The translations under genes and the position numbers were made by a program. A DNA stretch of 64,000 nucleotides from contig JADGEM010000008.1 in assembly GCA_016744375.1 (NCBI GenBank), positions 20,437-84,436 on the forward strand. The letters run 5' to 3'. Shown here in pieces: positions 1 to 8,712 of the stretch; within the stretch, counting starts at the first letter, position 1; every line of letters starts with the position of its first letter. This DNA comes from Gammaproteobacteria bacterium (lineage in GTDB: Bacteria > Pseudomonadota > Gammaproteobacteria > GRL18). Below the pieces are notes generated by a model. That model saw only the letters and a list, made by a program, of their open reading frames with translations. It was not told the origin of the DNA and did not search any database.

Positions 1-879
1 TGTTTTTGAGAGCAACATCTTTTGATCTTGCTCCCTGAAGGCTTCAGCTGTTTCAGAATCAAATAAATCAAAATCAGTCTTACCAATAATTTGTGCTTCT
101 TTTTTTCCGAAAAATTTTTCAAAAGAGGTGTTCACCCCAATATAAACACCCTGTAAATCTTTATAAAAAATTAGAAAAGGTATTGAGTTAATCAAATTAT
201 CCAGAAATATCCGCTCTTGTTGAAGCGCCACCGACGCTGTATTATTTATAGAAATATTATCTTTAAATTCAATGAGCTGAGATACATTTGACGAAACAAC
301 CTGAAGAGTTAACAAGTTGTCGTTACTGAAGCAACCTTCTCTGTCAGAGGTAACCATTAAACAACCAATAGGCCCTGATGACAAAATATGACTTAATGGC
401 AAAACAATAACTGACTGAATGGCATTCATATTAAACAATTCTTGCCATGGTTCAAAAGCCGTAATATTTCCGGGTGAAGCTTCTTTATGAATAAAATTTA
501 AAGTAAAGAACTGGTTTTCTAAAATACTACGACCAGCAATGCCCAGTGACTGCAATGAATGATTCAGGATAAATGATGGTAAAGAATCGTTGAGTAAAGC
601 GGTTGATGGCTGCTTGTTAAATGGCTCTTTGTGGAAACCTGCTGATGGCTCTCTGTGAAAATCCGCTGAAGGCTCTTTACACTGGCTTGTTTGTGCAAAT
701 CGTACGGTTTTAAAGTGAGTTTGATCATTTGATAAGAGACCGATCCAGGCGCTGTTAAACAGGTGGGAATCGGTGATTATTTGGCAACAGCTCACCATTA
801 GCTGTTCAGTCGAAGCCTTTTGCAACATCAACTGACCAATTTTCAGCGATAAGTCCAATAACAACTGCGATTCAGGCAT
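1..879 (-). CDS. GAF-PAS sensory protein, truncated by window edge
   Basis: An open frame of 293 codons starts at the ATG at 879-877 and runs off the left edge with no stop. Residues about 10-165 read as a GAF-type sensor (a WIGLL-containing strand early, then VIVLPLSHILSSGPIGCLMV). From about 215 there is a PAS-like segment with PFLIFYKDLQGVYIGVNTSF and KTDFDLF. No transmembrane segment is seen, so it is probably cytoplasmic. The output domain lies outside the window; in this architecture it is commonly GGDEF, EAL or histidine kinase, which cannot be decided here. Residues 75-94 carry an imperfect 8-residue repeat (EPSADFHR, EPSAGFHK, EPFN) lying between GAF strands. Confidence 0.75.
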   Translation of the reverse strand, partial: MPESQLLLDLSLKIGQLMLQKASTEQLMVSCCQIITDSHLFNSAWIGLLSNDQTHFKTVRFAQTSQCKEPSADFHREPSAGFHKEPFNKQPSTALLNDSLPSFILNHSLQSLGIAGRSILENQFFTLNFIHKEASPGNITAFEPWQELFNMNAIQSVIVLPLSHILSSGPIGCLMVTSDREGCFSNDNLLTLQVVSSNVSQLIEFKDNISINNTASVALQQERIFLDNLINSIPFLIFYKDLQGVYIGVNTSFEKFFGKKEAQIIGKTDFDLFDSETAEAFREQDQKMLLSKT

Positions 880-1053
880 ATCGGTATTATCCGTCTTCCC
901 CCCGGATTATATCGGATCTCTTTGTTATAGAGTTATTTTTTTAGAGCAGTAAACTTAAGCCCTTAATTAAAGTATACCCCTTAATCTTTTTTTTTCTATG
1001 ATCTAAAACAAATTCAGCAATAAGGTCTATACTGAAATTTTATAGGAAATGGC

Positions 1054-1653
1054 TTGCGGATTATGAAAAAACAACTTAAAAACAACATCATGCTATCAAG
1101 CCTGTGTGCATTCCTCATCATGCTCATATCCTGCAGCACTTCAACCCAGCAAAGGGGAACGGTATACAATCCAGATACCAAGGAAGTAGAACATCACAAC
1201 TATGGGCCTTTTTATCAATTAAAAGCTGAAATAATACCTCAAAACCTAAAATTTACACTACTGACTCAGTTGCAGAATAAAACATTTCCAGGCGCCTATA
1301 CCATTAAAGAGTACACAAGGCGCCTATTGCCCAATGACTACATGGCAAAGAGTAATACCAGCATCTATCTTAATAATATAAGTGATATGACTATCCATTT
1401 AGAATTAATAAGCATCAGCCTTGAGAACAAACAACTCCCTCTTTCAAAAAGGAGTTTAAAAATTCCTGCTCATGAAACAATAACGATTCCCCTTGGAGAA
1501 ACCACAATTGATTTAAGGCTCACAACACTCAACGCTCGAATTGAGTACATGAGCAGCGGCCCTGGACTTAAGAGTGAACATAAGGAAAAGGAGTTTGATC
1601 TGCTTAGAGATATAATCATTAAAAAGGATAAAGACGTCGACAAAAAAGAATAA
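1054..1653 (+). CDS. putative lipoprotein, unknown function
   Basis: The N-terminus is a lipoprotein signal peptide: a KKQLKNN basic end, a hydrophobic core and the lipobox LISC at about residues 24-27. The mature part, about 170 residues, is probably beta-rich and ends in a lysine/aspartate-rich tail. I recognise no family. The TTG at 1054 has an AGGA at 1044-1047 with 6-base spacing; the ATG at 1063 is an alternative start that also keeps the signal peptide. A TATACT -10-like hexamer lies at 1028-1033. It converges on the arsenosugar cluster on the other strand. Confidence 0.7.
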   Translation: MRIMKKQLKNNIMLSSLCAFLIMLISCSTSTQQRGTVYNPDTKEVEHHNYGPFYQLKAEIIPQNLKFTLLTQLQNKTFPGAYTIKEYTRRLLPNDYMAKSNTSIYLNNISDMTIHLELISISLENKQLPLSKRSLKIPAHETITIPLGETTIDLRLTTLNARIEYMSSGPGLKSEHKEKEFDLLRDIIIKKDKDVDKKE

Positions 1654-1664
1654 CCCAAGTTCAG

Positions 1665-2318
1665 CTATACAATAAAATCTTTAAAATCATTATGTAACAA
1701 AAGGTATTTCAAATCACTCTTAACATCTATATCATTCTTTTCCGGCAGTTCATACCAACTAAAATCCAGCCTGGATAAAATATTTCTTGATTGCTGCATC
1801 ACCCTATTGGTTCCCCAGTCAATGTCCATAAAAATAGCCTGAGTCACATTTTTTGCTCCGACCAGAACATAGCCGCCATCTGTGGCTGGGGAAAAAACCA
1901 TATCATGTTCATCCAGTGCTTTTATCGCCAGTTCAAGATCATTTTTTGTCAGAAAAGGGCAGTCTGTACCAATTAAAATTACTTTTGAGTATCGAGTAAG
2001 AGCCTGAACCAGTGCAAAGTACATTCTCTCACCTAAGTCCCGGCCATTCTGGACAGAGAGTTCAAAGTGCCTGGCGGCTGGCATCAGGTCAAAATATGAA
2101 GTGTTGCTCTCAGGCGTGATACAAAGATTAACAGGAGATAAATGACTATCAATGACATTGCTTATTGTGAAGTCTAAAAGACGCTTGTAGAGCTCTGTAG
2201 CACCCTCTGCCCCAAGTGCTGGTATTAAGCGCGTCTTTACCAAGCCCTGAACAGGCTCCCGGGCAAAGACAATGATAAGAGTTTCAGGAAAAGATCGGTT
2301 AATGGAAGTCATAGCCAT
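1665..2318 (-). CDS. TIGR04282-type glycosyltransferase, arsenosugar cluster
   Basis: The protein is 217 residues and belongs to the DUF2064/TIGR04282 group, a CofC-like nucleotidyl/glycosyltransferase fold. Visible marks are the N-terminal FAREPVQGLVKTRL (residues 18-31), the nucleotide-site GTDCPFL near the middle and the FSPATDGGYVLVGA segment that follows. The family is annotated as a glycosyltransferase of arsenosugar biosynthesis because it travels with ArsS; the acceptor is not proven. It is the last gene of a minus-strand trio, 5 bases after the TIGR04283 gene, so co-transcription is very likely. The ATG at 2312 is a possible shorter start. Confidence 0.85.
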   Translation of the reverse strand: MAMTSINRSFPETLIIVFAREPVQGLVKTRLIPALGAEGATELYKRLLDFTISNVIDSHLSPVNLCITPESNTSYFDLMPAARHFELSVQNGRDLGERMYFALVQALTRYSKVILIGTDCPFLTKNDLELAIKALDEHDMVFSPATDGGYVLVGAKNVTQAIFMDIDWGTNRVMQQSRNILSRLDFSWYELPEKNDIDVKSDLKYLLLHNDFKDFIV

Positions 2319-2323
2319 GATTA

Positions 2324-3022
2324 TCAGTGGTAGTATTTTTTTACCAGAACTTCAGGCTTTACACCAAAAAAGTACTGTAATCTCATGCCCCACATAAAAA
2401 AAACAGTTTTAATGATGCCATTTTTTTCCCACCGACTGGATGAAGTAATCACTGTCGATTTTAAACAAACAGGCCGAGAGGATTGACCAAGACGTTTACT
2501 AAATTCTATATCTTCCATTAAATCAATCTCAGGCATACCTCCCACCTCATTGTAGATAGATTTAGCAACAAAAATGGCCTGATCACCTGTAGCAATACCT
2601 GTCAAGCAAGAACGCCAATTCATCATTTTTTCTATCACTCGAAACAACCAATGCTTTCCGGATAGGCGAACATTAAATCGGCCCCATAATGGAGTAGCAG
2701 GTTGATTTGATAAAAAAGCTTTAAGAATAATCTGATCAGCATTGTGCGGCAAAGAAGTATCAGCATGCAGGAACAGATAAATTTGCCCTGTTGCCATTTT
2801 AGCACCTAATATCTGTTGTCTTGCCCTACCCTTATCTGAAGACATCATTCGGTCAACATAGGGACGAGCAAGCTCACAGGTGGCATCCTGGCTTTTACCA
2901 TCCACCAGGACAATTTCATGTCCCTGTTCTCGTAAGGGCTGAAGTTGACTGAGGAACATCTGAATATTTTGTGCTTCATTTAATACAGGAACAATAATAG
3001 AAATTTTCTGCCACACAATCAT
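2324..3022 (-). CDS. TIGR04283-type family 2 glycosyltransferase, arsenosugar cluster
   Basis: This is a 232-residue GT-A glycosyltransferase. The N-terminus ISIIVPVLNEAQNI starts the nucleotide-sugar fold, VLVDGKSQDAT follows, and the metal-binding region is LFLHADTSLP. Later motifs are GDQAIFV and LMEDIEFSKRL. The family is found beside ArsS and TIGR04282 proteins in arsenosugar gene clusters and is presumed to act on the sugar-arsenic intermediate. Its 3' end almost touches the TIGR04282 gene, and its start follows arsS by about 60 bases. C-terminal residues about 205-220 are hydrophobic and could lie against the membrane. Confidence 0.85.
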   Translation of the reverse strand: MIVWQKISIIVPVLNEAQNIQMFLSQLQPLREQGHEIVLVDGKSQDATCELARPYVDRMMSSDKGRARQQILGAKMATGQIYLFLHADTSLPHNADQIILKAFLSNQPATPLWGRFNVRLSGKHWLFRVIEKMMNWRSCLTGIATGDQAIFVAKSIYNEVGGMPEIDLMEDIEFSKRLGQSSRPVCLKSTVITSSSRWEKNGIIKTVFFMWGMRLQYFFGVKPEVLVKKYYH

Positions 3023-3083
3023 TCCCTGCTATAAAACAACTATCTCTAATTATACCTGGCTCTGATTTATACCGGGCTCTACT

Positions 3084-4043
3084 TTATACCAAAGCCCCGC
3101 CGCAACTGCTTCCCTGCCCAGCAGTACAAGCATAACAATGTCCGGCAACAACAATTTCACGCTTATCAAGCTCATCCAGGCGAACATCAGAAATATGCAG
3201 TTTCTTGCCATTGAGGCCAAGCGGCAGTTCCAGCATCTGATTAAAATCACAATCATAAATATAGCCCTGCCAGTCAATGCTGAGTTGATAGCGACACATA
3301 ACTGCTTCCAGATTATCAGCCTGATAGGCGCTTTGAAGCAACGCCATATAGGGTTCAAATTCATTTTTTGAAATTAGCATGCTGCCAAAACGCTTGACTG
3401 GTACATTAGTGATAGTAAATAGCTGATTAAAGCTAATGCCAAATTTTTCCATAAGAAAAATTTTATAATCTTTTTCCAGTTGAACCTGCTCGGGTGATAA
3501 CGTAGCCCCCTGTGGATTATAAACAAGATTCAAAATCAAACCACTGTCTTCTTTGCCATAGCCCAATTGATTTAAACTTTTTAAAGCCTTGATACTACTT
3601 TCAAAAACGCCACTACCTCTTTGTTTATTAACATTTTCTTCAAGGTAGCAAGGCATTGATGCAACAATTTCCAGTTTGTTTTCAGCCAATTTCTCTGCCA
3701 GATGCTCATAACCGGATTCATTTAGTATGGTGAGGTTACAACGATCAATAACTTTAACCCCCATATGATGCAACGCTTCAATCAATTCAATAAACTCAGG
3801 GTGCATCTCTGGAGCACCACCAGTAAGATCCACAATTTTAATCTGATTGTTTTTTATAAAATCAAGAGTCTGCATTAAGACTTCATGGGACATTTCTTCA
3901 CTGCGATTAGGCCCTGCATTTACATGACAATGCAGACATTGCTGATTGCAGCGATACCCCAGATTGATTTGCAGTAGGTTAATTGTTTTTCGATTGATCG
4001 CTGGAAATGAAATTTTATCGAGAAGTGGAAGCGTATCTAGCAT
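3084..4043 (-). CDS. arsS: ArsS-type radical SAM protein, arsenosugar biosynthesis
   Basis: The protein has 319 residues. The radical SAM cluster motif is CNQQCLHC (CxxxCxxC) at residues 32-39, followed by DLTGGAPE, the GGE-type SAM site. The C-terminal half has the extra cysteines of the DUF3641/ArsS family: CRYQLS, YDCDFNQ, HCYACTAGQGSSC. The family is assigned to the step joining the SAM-derived 5'-deoxyadenosyl group to dimethylarsenic in arsenosugar synthesis. Some members carry selenocysteine; here all visible positions are ordinary Cys codons and no in-frame TGA interrupts the gene. No ArsM methyltransferase is present in the window, so the arsenic substrate must be made elsewhere. First gene of a three-gene run. 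Confidence 0.88.
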   Translation of the reverse strand: MLDTLPLLDKISFPAINRKTINLLQINLGYRCNQQCLHCHVNAGPNRSEEMSHEVLMQTLDFIKNNQIKIVDLTGGAPEMHPEFIELIEALHHMGVKVIDRCNLTILNESGYEHLAEKLAENKLEIVASMPCYLEENVNKQRGSGVFESSIKALKSLNQLGYGKEDSGLILNLVYNPQGATLSPEQVQLEKDYKIFLMEKFGISFNQLFTITNVPVKRFGSMLISKNEFEPYMALLQSAYQADNLEAVMCRYQLSIDWQGYIYDCDFNQMLELPLGLNGKKLHISDVRLDELDKREIVVAGHCYACTAGQGSSCGGALV

Positions 4044-4047
4044 ATTT

Positions 4048-4091
4048 TTTGAGAATTATTTGAGAGCTGTTTGAGAACTGTTTGAGAACTA
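4048..4091. repeat. four tandem 11-bp repeats before arsS
   Basis: Four head-to-tail units of 11 bases lie directly upstream of the arsS start: 4048-4058, 4059-4069, 4070-4080 and 4081-4091, with core TTTGAGAACTG on the plus strand. The last two differ by one base. The period is close to one DNA turn, so they could be stacked operator half-sites or simple slippage products. They occupy the place where the arsS ribosome-binding site should be, and no good Shine-Dalgarno sequence is seen there. Confidence 0.7.
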
Positions 4092-4145
4092 AGAGAGGAA
4101 TACTCATTCATTATTGAAAAGTCTGGATAACCAAAACCTGAATCA

Positions 4146-4448
4146 TTACGGCAAGGTAACAAGTTGATCAAAATTGGCACTTTCAAGAATTTGTATCACT
4201 TCGTCATTCGCATTAACAATTTTAATGCGGTTTTTGTTGCGTTCAACAAATTCCCATAGTGCAATGATCATCCCCAAAGCAGATGAATCCAGATAGTCTG
4301 AATCTTTAAGATCTAATACATATTCCTGAACCTGATCAATATCGGTGTATGCTCTTCGAAATTCAGAAGCCAGTGGAAACTGGAACTTTCCAATTATCTT
4401 AATGGTCAACGCAGTTCCATTATCAGATAGGTTGGTAAGAATCGACAT
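4146..4448 (-). CDS. STAS-domain anti-sigma factor antagonist-like protein
   Basis: A single STAS domain of 100 residues. The phosphorylatable-serine motif DSSALGMI lies at residues 54-61, preceded by YVLDLKDSDYL, as in SpoIIAA/RsbV-like antagonists. The C-terminus IKIVNANDEVIQILESANF is the usual last helix-strand of the fold. Such proteins act in the cytoplasm in partner-switching with a kinase/anti-sigma protein; no such partner is adjacent. It stands alone between arsS and a long AT-rich gap, about 100 bases upstream of arsS in the same direction, so it could belong to the same transcript. Confidence 0.85.
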   Translation of the reverse strand: MSILTNLSDNGTALTIKIIGKFQFPLASEFRRAYTDIDQVQEYVLDLKDSDYLDSSALGMIIALWEFVERNKNRIKIVNANDEVIQILESANFDQLVTLP

Positions 4449-4732
4449 CAGTATAAGCTCTCCAGAAATCTTAAGTATTTATGTAACAATTGCGTATTTA
4501 TACAATATTGTCTTGCAGTTGTACCTGCATTTACGCTTACTATAGAACTAAATACAAAAAAAATCATTAAATACAAAATAAAATTGGTGAATTAAGTATT
4601 TTTTTGTATTACAAAAACATTTCAGAAATTGATATGCCGGTGAAGGAAAACTAATTTATAAAAAACAGGTCTTTTATTTGATTATTTAAGCTTAGACCAG
4701 TTAATAATACAATTAAGTAAAACACACATTTT

Positions 4733-4767
4733 TTATCCACAAAAGCTGTGGATAAGTCTGTGTATAA
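4733..4767. other. cluster of three DnaA boxes
   Basis: Two perfect consensus DnaA boxes TTATCCACA occur, on the plus strand at 4733-4741 and on the minus strand at 4747-4755, with 5 bases between. A third, TTATACACA, lies on the minus strand at 4759-4767. The two minus-strand boxes are 12 bases apart start to start. An AT-rich tract follows within 80-300 bases. This resembles oriC or a DnaA-titration/reactivation site; dnaA, dnaN, mnmG or parAB are not nearby, so an oriC role is unproven. Confidence 0.6.
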
Positions 4768-5473
4768 ATTGTTAATATCTTTCTCGAAACAGCATTAACA
4801 TTGGTAGCAACATAAACTGCTCACTTTTTAACCATCCATCATAAGCGTTATATTTCAATAGGTTACATAACATTATTATAATCAACATAATATAATCTAC
4901 TTAATCTATTGGATTTTTATTAAGCAAGATGTATTAGTTTAAAAAACTAAATGAATATTTGAATATTATAAAAAAATAGAAAATAAAAATAGAAATAAAT
5001 CTGTTTATTATAAAAACATAAAAACCACTTCCAATTTGGACTTATGTAAGGATGAAAATATTATTTTTGGAATAAGATTAACAGTCATCCTACTTCCTCA
5101 GCGAATTAAAAATACAGGTAGTGACAACTAAAAATATGTCCTGCAGCATGCTAGCTGTCATAAATCACTTTAATGTCATTGATATCACTTATACTTAAAC
5201 GCTTGAATCAAAAACTCTGAATATTTTGTAGAAAAATGCATTGTATAGTCTTTCAAAAACGCTTCATTAAATTCTGGATAATTGATGGTCATGCAATATG
5301 CACATTATCAGCCACACATTCAAATATAGAGTTTTTGAATAGCAACCAGTCCCGTATTATCCTCTATTGTTTGTTCGCTCCAGCCAGCCTCAAGAAGAAC
5401 ACAGTCCTAAAGTATACAGTTGCATAATATGGTATAGTTTTAGTGACAAGACCAGATATTGTGGGCACTTCAT

Positions 5474-5575
5474 ATGAGCCGATTTATAAAAATGAAAATA
5501 ACACCTGAATGTAAACAATGCCATAAACCAGTATCGCTCTTATGGTTTTTATTTTCAAACGAGAACAAAAAATAA
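5474..5575 (+). CDS. doubtful 33-residue ORF with a CxxC motif
   Basis: ATG at 5474 to TAA at 5573-5575. The peptide contains CKQCHKPVSLLWFLF, like the start of a small zinc-ribbon protein (CxxC then a hydrophobic segment), but no second CxxC follows. It may be the 5' remnant of a decayed gene or chance. No clear ribosome-binding site is seen. Confidence 0.15.
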   Translation: MSRFIKMKITPECKQCHKPVSLLWFLFSNENKK

Positions 5576-5676
5576 CAAATCATCCAACTTGACCCGTAAA
5601 AGTGCCGTTTCGCTTTGCAACACCCTGCTTTTGCGATCAAATTAACTCAAGCATAATGTGAAAAAAGGAGTTTTCT

Positions 5677-6090
5677 ATGTTCGAACAAATTCTAATTATT
5701 ATTGGAGCATCAATTTTTGGCATTTTAGGTTTTATTCATTTGATTTATACATTTTATACGAATAAATTTAATGCTCGAAAATCAAGTGTTACCGAGGCAA
5801 TGAAAACAACGAGCCCTGTTTTAACAAAAGAAACAACAATGTGGGATGCCTGGATTGGATTTAATGCAAGCCATAGTTTAGGGGCTATTCTAGTAGCAGC
5901 TTTTTATATCCCATTGGTTATTTTAGACATGGCGGTAATAATTGAATTTAAATGGTTTTCAATTTTACTTGTTCTTATAGGTTTTTCATATTTGGCGTTA
6001 GCAAAAAAATATTGGTTTAAAATACCATTTGTGGGTGTATTTATAGCAACATGTTGTTTTACAGTCGCAGCAGTACTTATAAACACATAA
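5677..6090 (+). CDS. small four-helix membrane protein
   Basis: The 137-residue protein has four predicted membrane segments at about residues 4-26, 66-87, 91-111 and 115-134. A conserved-looking stretch, TTMWDAWIGFNASHSLG, lies before the second helix. It resembles an uncharacterised family of small inner-membrane proteins (I recall the label LIC_13387 family, not checked). A strong AAAAGGAG lies 6-10 bases before the ATG. It is separated from its neighbours and convergent with the next gene, so it is likely a single-gene transcript. No function is known. Confidence 0.75.
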   Translation: MFEQILIIIGASIFGILGFIHLIYTFYTNKFNARKSSVTEAMKTTSPVLTKETTMWDAWIGFNASHSLGAILVAAFYIPLVILDMAVIIEFKWFSILLVLIGFSYLALAKKYWFKIPFVGVFIATCCFTVAAVLINT

Positions 6091-6211
6091 AAACATATTA
6101 GAGACTGCAAGCAGGATAACTTCACTCAAGCGGACATTAAGCCAAATCAAGCAATTCAAAAAAACATGATGTCGTTCAAGTTTATGCAGTCTTGAATTCA
6201 AAGCGTTACAA

Positions 6212-7210
6212 TTACTTATTAACCTCGAACCCTGGAACCAGTTTACAGATACCTGATGACGCAATGGGCGAAAATATCCATTGCCTGACTTTATACCAAT
6301 AAGTCCCGAAGAAAATAATAAAAATGCCAACACCCATAAAAATAAACAAAGTCAGATTATCAACCTGCATAAATTGCTGATAAGCAAACTTAAAGACAGC
6401 ATATAATGCATAGGCAAAGCTTGAAACCAGAATTGCCCTTCTATCAACAAACAAAGCAATAAAAAAGAACAGGGTAAAAAGTAAAAGAATATAAAGACTA
6501 TTCGTTTGCAAACCACCATGGTTGGACAACAACAGGCTCACCATTACCCCATGTACAATCAAAGGAGCAGCCAGCAAATGCAGCCAGAAGCCATTATCAC
6601 TCAAGCTAGTCACACGCTGTGTGTCACGCGAGTCATACCACATGGCAGCAATAAAAACCATCACTCCCAGAATAACAAAAACATAAGGATGCTCCACAAT
6701 ATTGATACCGGATATCTCAATAGAGAGATAGATAAACCCCACGGCAACCGGGTATAAGCTAAACGGCATTTTATAGCGAACATAGAAAAACAAGCTGCTG
6801 ATGCTCATTAACAATACATCTAATGAGGCATAAGAAGTTGAACTGGCATCCACCACAATATTAACAAAATAGAGGATGGATAATAGTATCGTGATGCCGG
6901 GCAAAACCAGACGTTTATGGCCCACCAGCCACTCTGCGATCAATACAAACCCCACAATAGCAAACATCTGATGCATGGTGTTTTCTGCCAGCATATTACT
7001 GGTAAAAGCAAGCAGCAACACACCCAGGGCAATAAATATATCTCCGAAGCTACGAATAAACTTCAGCTGTTCACCCGTATTCTCACGCTGTATTGTTGTT
7101 GACTGTTGTGATTCAAGCTGCTCTGATTTAAGAAAGTCAAGCAATGACACCACTTGTTCTTTAGAGATAATGCCCTGCTCAGCTGCTTTTGTAAGTAACT
7201 TCCTGTCCAT
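6212..7210 (-). CDS. multi-pass membrane protein, DUF2157/DUF4401-like
   Basis: The first 45 residues form a soluble helical segment (AAEQGIISKEQVVSLLDFL). It is followed by about nine or ten hydrophobic segments from residue 50 to the end (332 residues). A soluble N-terminal helix pair plus many short helices is the pattern of the DUF2157/DUF4401 membrane proteins of unknown function. It lies 16 bases after the 99-residue gene at 7227 on the same strand and is probably co-transcribed with it. No catalytic residue is recognised. Confidence 0.7.
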   Translation of the reverse strand: MDRKLLTKAAEQGIISKEQVVSLLDFLKSEQLESQQSTTIQRENTGEQLKFIRSFGDIFIALGVLLLAFTSNMLAENTMHQMFAIVGFVLIAEWLVGHKRLVLPGITILLSILYFVNIVVDASSTSYASLDVLLMSISSLFFYVRYKMPFSLYPVAVGFIYLSIEISGINIVEHPYVFVILGVMVFIAAMWYDSRDTQRVTSLSDNGFWLHLLAAPLIVHGVMVSLLLSNHGGLQTNSLYILLLFTLFFFIALFVDRRAILVSSFAYALYAVFKFAYQQFMQVDNLTLFIFMGVGIFIIFFGTYWYKVRQWIFSPIASSGICKLVPGFEVNK

Positions 7211-7226
7211 AAACTTTCCTTATAAT

Positions 7227-7526
7227 TTACTCACTACCCTGCTCTCCATCTTTGGCAACAGCCATAGCAGTGGCACATTCAACAATTGTTTTTGCCGCCA
7301 GTTCATTAAATTCATCACTCAGTGATTCATTTTCTAATTCATTCACAAAACCTGAAAAAGCCTGGGCATTTTTATCTTCATCAACTTTATGTTTGATTTT
7401 TAAGTGGGCGAGAGAAGTCCCCAGCAGTTTGATGCAAGTCGCTAATTGTTCTTTGCTGGCCTGATGAAGCGTGTCGTCAAGCAAAACATTGAGTCGGGAA
7501 ATATCCTCAAGAGATAATTTTTTCAT
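7227..7526 (-). CDS. conserved-looking 99-residue protein, unknown function
   Basis: A mostly helical, acidic soluble protein with no signal peptide or recognised motif. The N-terminal helix is LSLEDISRLNVLLDDTLHQA. It sits between yejK upstream and the membrane protein at 6212 downstream, all on the minus strand with short gaps, so it may form an operon with them. A role with nucleoid protein YejK cannot be inferred beyond adjacency. Confidence 0.6.
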   Translation of the reverse strand: MKKLSLEDISRLNVLLDDTLHQASKEQLATCIKLLGTSLAHLKIKHKVDEDKNAQAFSGFVNELENESLSDEFNELAAKTIVECATAMAVAKDGEQGSE

Positions 7527-7588
7527 AGTCCATGCCTTTAGATAAATAGTTCATGCTTTTAAATAATTTGAACCGTGATGGGTATAAT

Positions 7589-8632
7589 TTAGCGGCTCAA
7601 CAATTGTGATTTGAGCGATGCGGGCAAATCCGATAAGGTCAGTGTTTCTTTTTCTGCATCATAAATAACTGTATCGCCCAGGGCTTCTTCATTAATCGTG
7701 ATGCTCACCTGCTGATTGCGCCCACTGATTTTATTGAAGCGACGTATGACTGTTTTATTGGGGGATATTTCATTATCCAGTTCGTATTGTTCACTTTTGA
7801 TGTAGTTCATAAAATCATCAACAGCACTATCTGCGACATAGCCTGAAAAATCTTTTATCACAACGTTTTGCCCTTTTTCAGCCTGTTCCAGACAATATTC
7901 AGCCGATTTTTGTTTGAACTGTGATTTTTGTTCATCATCCTGAATTTTATCTTCACAATATTGACTGACAGCAGTCAAAAGCTCATTGGTTTCATGCTTA
8001 GAGTTAATGGTTTCATCACTGCCGATAAAGTGACGAAAATAATCGGAAAGTTTGTTACTTTCCTTACCTCGAATCATCGAAATATATCGCTCAGATTGGG
8101 GTTCATCCTGCCAAAGACTTAAATCAATTCGAGCGGCAAGATGCAGTTTACTGATATCAAGATAGTTAATATTGTTAATCCCAAGATCACTGTCAATAGC
8201 CACCCCAGAAACATTATTCAGCATCACAATCATCATAAAATCACTGCCGAACAGTTTATAATTAACAAAAACCATATACCCGCCAGTCGCTTTACTGGCC
8301 TGATCAATGTAGTGTTTCAGGAGATTCATCGATTGATGAGTGTATTCAACAAAATTGATTTGTTCCTCAAGGTAACTGCTCAATAATTCCTTGCTGCCGG
8401 GCATATCGATATTATTGACACTTTCATCTGACTCAGACGACGGATGCTTCTGCTGCTCAACAAAGCGTCCGAAAACTTTGCTGGGCTTACTATTATAAGC
8501 CTTATTCAGCTCTTCAAGAAAAAGCACCTGAGTGGCTGACTCAGCAAGGCTTTCCTGACTTAATATAAGATTTGACGGCCCGGAATCGGCCTGTTTTTCA
8601 ATTAAATGGACAACAATATCCCTTATGATCAT
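7589..8632 (-). CDS. yejK: nucleoid-associated protein YejK/NdpA
   Basis: At 347 residues it is close to the family norm of about 335. The N-terminus MIIRDIVVHLIEK, the segment LFLEELNKAYNSKPSKVFGRF, the mid motif YMVFVNYKLFGSDFMMIVML and the C-terminal DLPASLKSQLLSR are typical of the NA37/YejK family. These proteins bind double-stranded DNA and are spread over the nucleoid. First gene of a probable minus-strand group with the genes at 7227 and 6212. Confidence 0.88.
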   Translation of the reverse strand: MIIRDIVVHLIEKQADSGPSNLILSQESLAESATQVLFLEELNKAYNSKPSKVFGRFVEQQKHPSSESDESVNNIDMPGSKELLSSYLEEQINFVEYTHQSMNLLKHYIDQASKATGGYMVFVNYKLFGSDFMMIVMLNNVSGVAIDSDLGINNINYLDISKLHLAARIDLSLWQDEPQSERYISMIRGKESNKLSDYFRHFIGSDETINSKHETNELLTAVSQYCEDKIQDDEQKSQFKQKSAEYCLEQAEKGQNVVIKDFSGYVADSAVDDFMNYIKSEQYELDNEISPNKTVIRRFNKISGRNQQVSITINEEALGDTVIYDAEKETLTLSDLPASLKSQLLSR

Positions 8633-8712
8633 AGGACTATACTACTCTGCAATTATGAACGTATTTTGAGCTGACTATCATACTGTATTTCAAGTTAATT
8701 ATCAGCGGCACT

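Larger units (their letters stand above)
4449..5676. other. 1.2 kb AT-rich intergenic region
   Basis: No convincing gene is seen. About 4840-5060 is extremely AT-rich. It holds the DnaA-box cluster at 4733-4767 and a doubtful small ORF at 5474-5575. The longest open stretch (5236-5427) does not look like protein. The left end must contain the STAS gene promoter and the right end the promoter for the gene at 5677. Confidence 0.6.

Noticed and set aside
3084..3140. Selenocysteine (in-frame TGA) possibility in arsS
   Set aside because: The C-terminal GSSCGGALV region uses ordinary Cys codons and a normal stop; no internal TGA.
5236..5427. 63-codon open frame in the AT-rich gap
   Set aside because: Peptide composition is not protein-like, there is no ribosome-binding site and no recognisable similarity; most likely chance.
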